Shown here in pieces: positions 1 through 6,304 of a stretch of DNA of 13,853 nucleotides. Within the stretch, counting starts at the first letter, position 1. The number at the start of each line of letters is the position of its first letter. A program made the translations under genes and the position numbers. Source of the DNA: ZC4RG36 sp964652205 (GTDB taxonomy: Bacteria > Chloroflexota > Anaerolineae > Aggregatilineales > Phototrophicaceae); NCBI GenBank assembly GCA_964652205.1, contig CAZZAO010000134.1, forward strand, positions 1 to 13,853, given 5' to 3'. Under the pieces are notes generated by a model. The model did not search any database and was not told where the DNA came from. It saw only the letters and a program-made list of their open reading frames with translations.

Positions 1-1541
1 TCGGCAGGGAAGCGATCATCTACCGCCTGCGTGACTGGCTCATCAGCCGCCAGCGCTACTGGGGGTCGCCGATTCCGATGATCTATAAACAGGACGGGAC
101 GATGGAAACCGTCCCTGATGATAAGCTGCCGGTGCTGCTGCCAGAAGACTCGGAGTTCATCCCGTCAGGCCGCAGCCCGCTGACCTATGACGAGCGCTTC
201 CTGAACACGACCGCGCGCGACGGCTCGCCCGCCCGCCGCGAAACCGACACGATGGATACCTTCATGTGTTCGTCGTGGTATCAACTGCGCTATCTGAGTC
301 CGCACGATGACACAGCGCCCTTCAGCGCCGAGGAAGCCGCCTACTGGCTGCCGGTCGATGTCTATACCGGTGGCGCGGAACACGCGACGCTGCACCTGAT
401 GTACACGCGCTTCTTCACTAAAGCCCTGCGCGACCTGGGCATTTTCGACGACGCGCGTCAGGCGATGATCGCGCATGGCCGCGAGCCGGACAGTCTGTTC
501 GACGAGCCGATGACGATGCTGCGTAATCAGGGGCAGATTCTGGGCGAGGAGCGCGAAGGTCACTTCATCCGTGCTGCCGGTCGCTGGGATGGCCCCGGCA
601 AGCTGTTCGCCAGCACCGTCGATGTGATCCCGAAGGCGGAAGCGCGGCAGGCGGTCGAGGGCGAAGTGCGCGGCGAGATCGTCAAGCGCACCGAGAATAT
701 CCTGACCGTCGATACTGGCAGCGGCGACCTCAAGACCGTCGAGGTGCTGCCGGATGGCGTGGTCAACGTCCCGGAGATCGAGGGAATGAACACGGTCAAC
801 CAGCTCAAGCATCACCTGGAAATCCAGCGCATGTCCAAGAGCAAGGGCAACGTCGTCAACCCGGATGAACTGGTGGCGCAGTATGGCGCGGATACCGTCC
901 GCGCCTACCTGATGTTCGCTTTCGACTGGGGCAAGGGCGGCCCGTGGGATAGCAAGGGCGTCTCCGGCGTGGTTCGCTGGCTGAACGACGTCTGGGAGCT
1001 GGCGCTGACTGACCTGCCCGCGCAGGGCGATGCCGAGGCCGAGCGGATGCTGGAGCGCCGTGTCCATCAGACGATCCTGAAGGTGCAGAACGGGCTGGAG
1101 AGCTTCAGCTTTAACACGGCGATTGCTGCCTTGATGGCGCTGCGTAACGAACTGCGCCAGATCGCCCGCGAGGGCAAGGTCAGCGCGGACGCCTGGCGCG
1201 CCGCCTGGCGCTCGACTTTGCTGCTGATCGCGCCGATTGCGCCGCACATCAGCGAGGAACTGTGGAGTCGCCTCGGCTTCGGCGGCAGCATCCACGTCCA
1301 GTCGTGGCCGGTCTACGATGCCGACAAAGCCGCTGAGGACACGGTGACGCTGGTTATCATGAAGAATGGTAAGCCGATTGACCATGTTTCGGTTCCGGCA
1401 GGCATCAGCGAGGATGAGGCGCGCGCGACCGCGCTGGCGAGTGACGGCGCGAAACGCATCCTCAACGGCGACCCGCCGAAGCGCGTCATCTTCATCCCGG
1501 CGCGTCAGGGCCAGGAGCCGAAAATCAACATCGTCATTTAG
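1..1541 (+). CDS. leuS: Leucyl-tRNA synthetase, C-terminal part (5' end outside window)
   Basis: Class I aminoacyl-tRNA synthetase that charges tRNA-Leu in the cytoplasm. The reading frame is open from the first base; the first full codon is at 3, giving 512 visible residues. Bacterial LeuRS is usually 800-900 residues, so the Rossmann HIGH motif and most of the editing domain lie upstream. The visible part opens with the LeuRS signature RLRDWLISRQRYWG. It then has RETDTMDTF and the class I signature MSKSKGN (bases 831-851), with Arg in place of the first Lys of KMSKS. The anticodon-binding helical domain follows (APIAPHISEELW), and the small C-terminal domain ends in KINIVI. About 100 residues separate the HATLH-containing core segment from MSKSKGN, which implies a large leucine-specific insertion. 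The cysteines that bind zinc in many bacterial LeuRS are absent (NTTARDG where NT-CP-CG is usual). It ends just before a strong terminator. Confidence 0.97.
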   Translation, partial: GREAIIYRLRDWLISRQRYWGSPIPMIYKQDGTMETVPDDKLPVLLPEDSEFIPSGRSPLTYDERFLNTTARDGSPARRETDTMDTFMCSSWYQLRYLSPHDDTAPFSAEEAAYWLPVDVYTGGAEHATLHLMYTRFFTKALRDLGIFDDARQAMIAHGREPDSLFDEPMTMLRNQGQILGEEREGHFIRAAGRWDGPGKLFASTVDVIPKAEARQAVEGEVRGEIVKRTENILTVDTGSGDLKTVEVLPDGVVNVPEIEGMNTVNQLKHHLEIQRMSKSKGNVVNPDELVAQYGADTVRAYLMFAFDWGKGGPWDSKGVSGVVRWLNDVWELALTDLPAQGDAEAERMLERRVHQTILKVQNGLESFSFNTAIAALMALRNELRQIAREGKVSADAWRAAWRSTLLLIAPIAPHISEELWSRLGFGGSIHVQSWPVYDADKAAEDTVTLVIMKNGKPIDHVSVPAGISEDEARATALASDGAKRILNGDPPKRVIFIPARQGQEPKINIVI

Positions 1542-1554
1542 CGTCAGCGACGTA

Positions 1555-1596
1555 AACAAAAAGGGGCGAGCCGATCATGGCTCGCCCCTTTTTGTT
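1555..1596. terminator. Bidirectional intrinsic terminator between leuS and the SH3 lipoprotein gene
   Basis: A perfect 18-bp inverted repeat (1555-1572 with 1579-1596) encloses a 6-base loop, GATCAT. The GC core is GGGGCGAGCC. It is flanked by an A-run on the left and a T-run on the right, so both strands read as stem plus U-tract. It lies 14 bases after the leuS stop and 15 bases beyond the stop of the convergent gene, and can serve both. Confidence 0.93.
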
Positions 1597-1611
1597 CAGC
1601 GCGTTCAAGTC

Positions 1612-2889
1612 TTAGCAATCGCCCTTTTGCAGTTTATAGGTGAACTGCTTGACGTTATCATCATGCGTCGTCTCAGGAATCGTGCTGTCTGGATTGAGCG
1701 TAATCGTGATCGTGTGCTGCTCGTTATAGTTGGTCTTGACCGTAATCGGGATGTCCGCCGATTTGATGGTTTCCCCCTTCTTGATGGTTGAAATTGAGCC
1801 GGTTGTCGTCTCGGTGTTACCGCCTGCCGAGTCCTCAATCCTGAATGAGCCGGTAACGCTTGAATCCTCATTGCCAAGATTGGCGATGTCGATGTTGATC
1901 TTGAACGTCTTGTTACAGGTGGGCGGGTTCGGGTCGACGCGAATGTTGCCCGCGACCAGATTGACCGATGTCTGCGGCACGGCTGTAGCTGGAATGGCGG
2001 TTGGCGGAACGGGCGTCGGCACGGGCGTGGGCGGGCCAGCATCCACGGGCAGGCTCGAGGTATCGCCGGCGATGTCGAGTAACTGGCCGAAGACCCAGCC
2101 ATCGGCGTTGTAGTAGCGCACCTTGTACCAGGTTTTGTCGGGGCTGACGCCGAGGATGTCGGCGGTCTGCCCGGCGGCGAACGCGCCAATCGGCGGCTCG
2201 AAGACGGTGCCGGGGCCGCGGCGGACGTTGATGCCCTGCTTGAATGTAGCGACTGGCTTGCCGGGAGTCTCGGTCGGCTTCGGCTCATCGGTCGGCTTTT
2301 CCGTGGACGAGCCGTTGTTATCGCTGCTGTTGTCGCTGTTATCGCTCGACACGTCGGCGCTGTCGCTGTTATCGCCGTTGTCCGCCTCGGTGTTGTCGCC
2401 GCTCTGATTGCTGGCGGGAGCTTCAGTGGCTTCTACCGTCGGCACTTCAGTTGCCAGACTGACCGACGAGACGACTGAAATCGTCACGCTGGCGGGCGCG
2501 CTGGCCGAACCATCGGCGCGGTACGCAGTGACGGTGAGGGTGTGCGAGCCTGCGCCCGCTGCGCTCCACGACGGGTTGATGCTGAAAGCCGGGCCGTCAG
2601 TCGGGTTGGGTTTCTCCGGCGAAGCGACAATCGCGCCATCGACGGCAACTTCGACCTTTGAGATGTCTGCGCCAGCATTGGTGATGAGCGCCTGAATGTT
2701 GACTGAGACGCCTTCGAGATAGGTGGCATTCGGCTGCGGCGCGGCGATCTGAACTACCGGCACGCCGCTAATGGCGATTTGCGGGTTGTCAGGCGCGTTG
2801 TTGAGCGTGCAGGCCGCCGCGAACAGCGCCACGAGCAGGGGCAGCAGCAGGCGGAAACGCCGGGAAGGCGTCAGTTTCTGTCGAGGCAT
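1612..2889 (-). CDS. Secreted lipoprotein with Ig-like, SH3b and CARDB-type domains
   Basis: Predicted envelope-anchored protein of 425 residues and unknown role. Residues 1-27 form a lipoprotein signal peptide: basic start, hydrophobic LLLPLLVALF, then AAAC with Cys27 as lipidation site (the -3 residue is Ala, not the usual Leu). Residues ~44-140 look like a bacterial Ig-type beta domain (AAPQPNATYLEGVSVNI ... GSHTLTVTAYRADG). Residues ~160-200 are a Ser/Asp/Asn-rich linker. An SH3b domain spans ~214-272 (INVRRGPGTVFEPP, WYKVRYYNADGWVFG). A TPVPTPVPPT linker follows at ~287-297, and residues ~309-420 form a CARDB-like domain (NLVAGNIRVDPNPPTCN; ETTHDDNVKQFTYKL). Only three cysteines occur: 27, 325 and the last residue, 425. 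The start is supported by GGGAG (bases 2897-2901 on the complement) 7 nt before ATG. SH3b and CARDB domains usually bind wall or extracellular ligands; the actual ligand is unknown. Confidence 0.9.
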   Translation of the reverse strand: MPRQKLTPSRRFRLLLPLLVALFAAACTLNNAPDNPQIAISGVPVVQIAAPQPNATYLEGVSVNIQALITNAGADISKVEVAVDGAIVASPEKPNPTDGPAFSINPSWSAAGAGSHTLTVTAYRADGSASAPASVTISVVSSVSLATEVPTVEATEAPASNQSGDNTEADNGDNSDSADVSSDNSDNSSDNNGSSTEKPTDEPKPTETPGKPVATFKQGINVRRGPGTVFEPPIGAFAAGQTADILGVSPDKTWYKVRYYNADGWVFGQLLDIAGDTSSLPVDAGPPTPVPTPVPPTAIPATAVPQTSVNLVAGNIRVDPNPPTCNKTFKINIDIANLGNEDSSVTGSFRIEDSAGGNTETTTGSISTIKKGETIKSADIPITVKTNYNEQHTITITLNPDSTIPETTHDDNVKQFTYKLQKGDC

Positions 2890-2910
2890 AAACGTACTCC
2901 CGCGAACGTC

Positions 2911-2943
2911 GCGTTAAAAAACTTGCGCGCTCGACTTTAACGC
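2911..2943. promoter_or_regulatory. Inverted repeat GCGTTAAA / TTTAACGC upstream of the lipoprotein gene
   Basis: GCGTTAAA (2911-2918) and TTTAACGC (2936-2943) form a perfect 8-bp inverted repeat 22 bases before the lipoprotein ATG. A possible -10 on the minus strand, TAAAAT (complement of 2952-2957), sits just upstream, so the repeat would lie near the transcription start. This could be an operator or a 5' leader hairpin. I see no convincing -35, so the promoter is tentative. Confidence 0.35.
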
Positions 2944-3107
2944 ATCGGGTCATTTTAAGCGAGAGCGGGGCGCTGGCGTAGGTCAGGCGGCGGATGATAG
3001 CGTTATAGGAAGTCAATCCATGTTATTTGTCCCGGCCAGATGGTCATTCTTTAGTATAACCCGCTCTGTTCGTTCGCTGCCCACTACAGTCCTGACGCGA
3101 ACGCCGC

Positions 3108-3113
3108 TATAAT
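3108..3113 (+). promoter_or_regulatory. -10 element TATAAT immediately upstream of the HD gene
   Basis: A perfect TATAAT ends 8 bases before the ATG at 3122. With a normal 6-8 base distance to the transcription start, the message would begin at or within a base or two of the ATG. No purine-rich ribosome site lies in the intervening CGGCAGCT. No good -35 is visible at the right distance. This fits a leaderless transcript. Confidence 0.5.
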
Positions 3114-3121
3114 CGGCAGCT

Positions 3122-4645
3122 ATGGACACCACTCACGCTCACGCCGAACCTTCACTGACCGATCACGAGGCCGCGCTGGCCGAGATTGGCGCGCTGCTGC
3201 GCGGGGCGTTCACCGCGCCGGATGCCTATCACGGCGTCGCGCACGCGCTCGGCGTCGAAGCGACCGTCGCTGCGCTCTGCGCCGAGCCGGACGTTGCGCT
3301 GACCGCTGACGAGCGTTTCGTCGTGCGCGCGGCTGCGCTGCTGCACGACATCGGCTACGCCAGTTATCAGCCCGGCTGGTCGCAGGATCGGCGCGAGCAC
3401 ATCGCCGCCGGGCTGACGTTCGCCGCCCGCGCGCTGCCGGAGCTGCCGATCTTCGCCCATCAGCCGGGATGGATCGATCAGGCGCTCTATCTGATCGCCC
3501 ATCATGACGACACCAACTATGCCTATCCAAGTATGACGCTCGATGGCCGCGCCGCGCCGGTCGCCCTCGGCGAGCAGGGCGAGCGGGTCGCCGCCTATCA
3601 CGAGTCGCTGCCGAACGCCGCGCGCAAGCGGCTGGCGCTGCTGCTCGGCCTGCTGCGCGAAGCGGATGCTCACGCCGCGACCAGCGCCGCTGGCGCGCAC
3701 CGCACATTCGATTACTCGACTTCGCGCGGGCTGCCAGTATTCGCGTCCGGCAGACCGCTCAACGCCTGGTGCTGGGAAGAGAGCGCCATCGGCAATACCC
3801 GCGTGGCCGCCAAACGAATGCGGATCGACGCCGTAACGGCCCGCGGTCGGGCGCAGGCCGGGGACGATTATGCGGCGGTCGAGGCGTTCGTGGCCGAGAT
3901 TTGCGCGCAGCATGGCATAGCTTACCTGCCAGAAGCGCCGATCCTCGACGTCGGCAAGGTCGATCACAGCGCCTTCCGGCTGACGCGCTATCGCGGCTGG
4001 ACGCTGCTCGAAGCCATGCTGCGCGAAGTGCCGCTGCTCGGCGACCGGACGCTCAAGCCTTACGCGAGCGCGAAGATCGAGGCGAAGCGCGTCGCCATCG
4101 ACGAGCTGTGTCCGATGGCCTACTACGCCCTGCACGACAAGCTCGACCGGCATGGCCGCCTGCAAGCCGCGCTTGAGCGCCGCTACGCCATCAGCCTGTT
4201 CGATCTGGTCGGCATCATCGACTACGACTGGCCGGAGACGCATACCTTCCTCGACGCGCAGTCAGGGGCCGATTTTTGCATGGCTCCGCCGATTGTCGAG
4301 GTCTACGACGAGCCGGGGATCGGGCCGGTGCGGGCGCTGGTCGATGGTCTGCACCGCGTTCTGCTGGCGCGCGAGCGCGGCCTTGACGCGATCTGGGCGG
4401 TTGAGATCAGCGATATTCCGCCAGCCATGCCGCTCGTTCCGCTGCCGCTGACATGGGCCGATGTGACGCTGTGCGACGAAGTGCCGTCGCTCCACGCCAA
4501 GCGCCGTTTTCGCTTCCCGACGCGCGCCAGCTTTCCCGACCTGAGCCGCCTGAGCAGCGTGCCGATTACCGATAAGAACTTCATGTATTTCTTTTACCGC
4601 GATCTGTCCTTCCTCGGCTCGGAAGGCATCCGCTCGTCGAGCTGA
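3122..4645 (+). CDS. HD-domain phosphohydrolase with ParB-like C-terminal motif
   Basis: A 507-residue cytoplasmic protein. The N-terminal ~230 residues carry an HD metal-dependent phosphohydrolase pattern: YHGVAHALG (His37, His41), LLHDIGYA (His75-Asp76), REH (His93), AHHDD (His127-His128-Asp129-Asp130) and an EADAH stretch (Asp182). HD proteins typically hydrolyse nucleotides or phosphoesters using bound metal; the substrate here is not evident. The C-terminal ~240 residues are not a family I can name firmly. They contain a stretch ending in VDGLHRVLLARERGL (Asp408-Gly409-Leu410-His411-Arg412) that resembles the DGxHR segment of the ParB/sulfiredoxin fold, followed by WAVEISDIP. ParB-fold proteins include nucleases, NTPases and free-serine kinases. 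The ATG is preceded at 8 bases by TATAAT and has no ribosome site. It lies 23 bases before a second HD gene, a likely operon partner. Confidence 0.8.
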   Translation: MDTTHAHAEPSLTDHEAALAEIGALLRGAFTAPDAYHGVAHALGVEATVAALCAEPDVALTADERFVVRAAALLHDIGYASYQPGWSQDRREHIAAGLTFAARALPELPIFAHQPGWIDQALYLIAHHDDTNYAYPSMTLDGRAAPVALGEQGERVAAYHESLPNAARKRLALLLGLLREADAHAATSAAGAHRTFDYSTSRGLPVFASGRPLNAWCWEESAIGNTRVAAKRMRIDAVTARGRAQAGDDYAAVEAFVAEICAQHGIAYLPEAPILDVGKVDHSAFRLTRYRGWTLLEAMLREVPLLGDRTLKPYASAKIEAKRVAIDELCPMAYYALHDKLDRHGRLQAALERRYAISLFDLVGIIDYDWPETHTFLDAQSGADFCMAPPIVEVYDEPGIGPVRALVDGLHRVLLARERGLDAIWAVEISDIPPAMPLVPLPLTWADVTLCDEVPSLHAKRRFRFPTRASFPDLSRLSSVPITDKNFMYFFYRDLSFLGSEGIRSSS

Positions 4646-4668
4646 CGGGCCGAAAGCTGCAACTGCCC

Positions 4669-5847
4669 ATGTCCGAATCGGCCTACGAACTGCCGCTGCG
4701 CGCGCTGCTGCGCGACCAGTTGAGCAGTCCCTCGCACAGCTTTGAGCACCTCGACCGGGTGCTGACCTACGCGCGCGGCCTTCAGGCGACTTACGGCGGC
4801 GACCTCGACGTCCTGACGGCGGCAGCGCTGCTGCACGACCTCGGACGCAGCGATCCCACGCTCAAGGGTGCGGACAGCGCGCAGCGTTCGGTTGAGATGG
4901 CGCGCGGGCTGCTGACTGACGTCGGCTTTCCGGCGGGCAAGGTCGAGCCGACACTTCAGGCCATCGGCGAGCACGATCAGCCGGAAGTGAGGCCGACGAC
5001 GATTGAGGGCCGTATCCTCAAGGACGCCGACTTTCTGGCCGGTTTCGGCGCGACCGGGATTGTCCGCATTGCTCTGTGGACGGGCGAGAGCGGCGGGACG
5101 CTGGCCGAACTTGAGCAGCGGCTCGGCGTTAAAATGGCGGCGCGGATCGCCTCGCTGGAGTTCGAGCAGAGCCGGGCGACGGCGGCGCGGGATTACGTTT
5201 TTGTTCGCCTGTTCCTCGAACGGCTCCACGCCGCGCCGACGATGGCGACCGTCCCGGCACAGCCCTACGTCGTCATCGAGGGCATCAGCGGCAGCGGCAA
5301 GACGACGCAGGCCGAGAGGTTGGCGCAGCGCTTCAATCAGGACGGCGTGCCGACAATTCGCCTGCACGAGCCAACGCCGTGGTTCCGGCAGATGCGGAAC
5401 AGCCTGAGCAGCGACCAGCGCGACCGGACGGCGCAGCTTCTCTTGCTGCTGGCCGACCGTTACCTCAACCTGCGACCGGAGATTCAGGCCGCGCAGGCGG
5501 CAGGGCTGGCCGTCATCTCCGACCGCAGTTACCTGAGCAGCATGGTTTATCAGGCGGGCGCAGACTGGCTCTCGGCGGAGAATATCGCTTATCTGCACAC
5601 GCTTATTCCCCAGCCGACGCACCTGTTCCTGCTCGATTTGCCCGCCGAGATTGCGATTGCGCGCATCGAGCAGCGGCTCGCCGCGACCGGCGAACCGCGC
5701 GGCGATCATGAGACGCTGGAGCAGCTTCTTGTCCACCGAGAGAAGTTCCTCGCGCTGCGTTCCTTCTTTCCACGCCTGGCGATCCTCAATGCGCAGCAGA
5801 CGCCGGATGAACTGCACGCCCGAATCTGGCAGGCGATCTCCGGCTGA
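4669..5847 (+). CDS. HD-domain / thymidylate-kinase-type P-loop kinase fusion
   Basis: A 392-residue two-domain protein. Residues ~10-185 form an HD domain: HSFEHLDRV (His23, His27), LLHDLGRSD (His56-Asp57), GEHDQPE (His102-Asp103) and LKDADFLAGFG (Asp119, Asp121). Residues ~198-392 form a deoxynucleoside monophosphate kinase of the thymidylate kinase family: Walker A GISGSGKTT (205-213, Lys211), HEP at 233-235, LLLLADR (Asp263-Arg264), DRSYLSSMVYQ from Asp285, and LDLPAEIAIARI. This half is about 195 residues, close to a stand-alone kinase of ~205-215. Usual TMK has GIDGSGKT; Ser replaces that Asp here, and the LID segment is divergent (GDHETLEQ), so the preferred nucleotide may not be dTMP. 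There is no clear ribosome site before the ATG; with a 23-base gap to the HD gene upstream, coupled translation is likely. The fusion suggests a joint role in (deoxy)nucleotide turnover, which is inference. Confidence 0.85.
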   Translation: MSESAYELPLRALLRDQLSSPSHSFEHLDRVLTYARGLQATYGGDLDVLTAAALLHDLGRSDPTLKGADSAQRSVEMARGLLTDVGFPAGKVEPTLQAIGEHDQPEVRPTTIEGRILKDADFLAGFGATGIVRIALWTGESGGTLAELEQRLGVKMAARIASLEFEQSRATAARDYVFVRLFLERLHAAPTMATVPAQPYVVIEGISGSGKTTQAERLAQRFNQDGVPTIRLHEPTPWFRQMRNSLSSDQRDRTAQLLLLLADRYLNLRPEIQAAQAAGLAVISDRSYLSSMVYQAGADWLSAENIAYLHTLIPQPTHLFLLDLPAEIAIARIEQRLAATGEPRGDHETLEQLLVHREKFLALRSFFPRLAILNAQQTPDELHARIWQAISG

Positions 5848-6043
5848 ATGACTGGCTTCGATTGTTAAGCCTTAGCCCGACGCCGCCGCTGATTCTCGAC
5901 CTTCCAATCCTGTAACGCTTAAACTCCTTAACACAATGGAATGCTGGCTGTAGCCAGCGCCGATGGCGTTGATTCTGGCCTGCCCTCGCTTAAATTTCCG
6001 CTGCTTCGCTCAAAATCGACCTTCAGTACGCGCTACCGCTGGG
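5848..6043. other. Intergenic stretch with a hairpin and no gene
   Basis: No credible coding frame on either strand. The clearest structure is a perfect hairpin GCTGGC-TGTA-GCCAGC (5943-5958), without a following T-run. A weaker GGCTT/AAGCC pair (5854-5858 with 5867-5871) follows the kinase-fusion stop, also without a T-run. I therefore do not call a terminator for the upstream operon. TTAA motifs are already scattered here before becoming regular at 6044. Confidence 0.5.
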
Positions 6044-6103
6044 TTAATCCAACTTTAACGGCTTAACCTATTGACTTAACAATCATTTAACATATACTTA
6101 AAA
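6044..6103 (+). promoter_or_regulatory. Phased TTAA(C) direct-repeat array, probable response-regulator operator
   Basis: TTAA occurs at 6044, 6055, 6063, 6076, 6087 and 6098, i.e. steps of 11, 8, 13, 11 and 11 bases. The best units read TTAACG, TTAACC, TTAACA, TTAACA and TTAAAA. Direct hexamers on an 11-bp period are the known pattern for PhoB/OmpR-family regulators, for example Bacillus PhoP boxes (TTAACA-like, about 5-bp spacers) and Salmonella PhoP boxes read on the other strand (GTTTA with 5-bp spacers). The array overlies the ATPase promoter: three units lie upstream of the -35 and three fall between the -35 and just after the -10. Which regulator binds it is unknown. Confidence 0.6.
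6071..6098 (+). promoter_or_regulatory. Sigma70-type promoter for the P-type ATPase gene
   Basis: TTGACT (6071-6076, 5 of 6 to consensus), a 16-base spacer, then TATACT (6093-6098, 5 of 6). It is the best promoter match I found in the window. A start near 6105 would give a leader of about 200 nt before the ATG at 6305. It is interleaved with the TTAA array. Confidence 0.65.
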
Positions 6104-6116
6104 CTATCTCCGGGCC

Positions 6117-6233
6117 ATGCGGATGACGTTTGCGCCTTTCCGCCGCCCGAACCCGACCAACCGGAGCGACTTTTCCACTGCGCTGCGCCCTGTATCCGGT
6201 TTTAACCGTGACCCGGTCTTTCGACCGTGTTGA
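6117..6233 (+). CDS. Possible 38-codon leader ORF upstream of the P-type ATPase
   Basis: ATG at 6117 opens a 38-residue frame ending in TGA at 6231-6233, inside the predicted 200-nt leader of the ATPase mRNA. It is rich in Pro (6) and Arg (8). Pro-rich leader peptides control some Mg2+-transport P-type ATPases (mgtL before mgtA in Salmonella), which is why I record it. No ribosome site precedes the ATG (TATCTCCGGGCC), so it may be chance. Small hairpins overlap its 3' part: CGGTT-TT-AACCG (6197-6208) and CGGTC-TTTC-GACCG (6214-6227). Confidence 0.15.
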   Translation: MRMTFAPFRRPNPTNRSDFSTALRPVSGFNRDPVFRPC

Positions 6234-6304
6234 ATAATGACGGCCCGTGCAACGGTGTCCTGATTCTGTCAGAACGCCCGTGAGCGGGGATTGAGGAGCG
6301 AGCG

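Noticed and set aside
165..1559. Long minus-strand open frame opposite leuS
   Set aside because: Arg/His/Gln/Asp-rich composition with no recognisable domain, wholly antisense to a clear leuS. It is a by-product of high GC at third positions.
3152..4243. Long minus-strand open frame opposite the first HD gene
   Set aside because: No domain, atypical composition, while the plus frame has the ordered HD motifs.
4594..5817. Long minus-strand open frame opposite the HD-kinase fusion
   Set aside because: Antisense shadow; the plus frame has Walker A and HD motifs.
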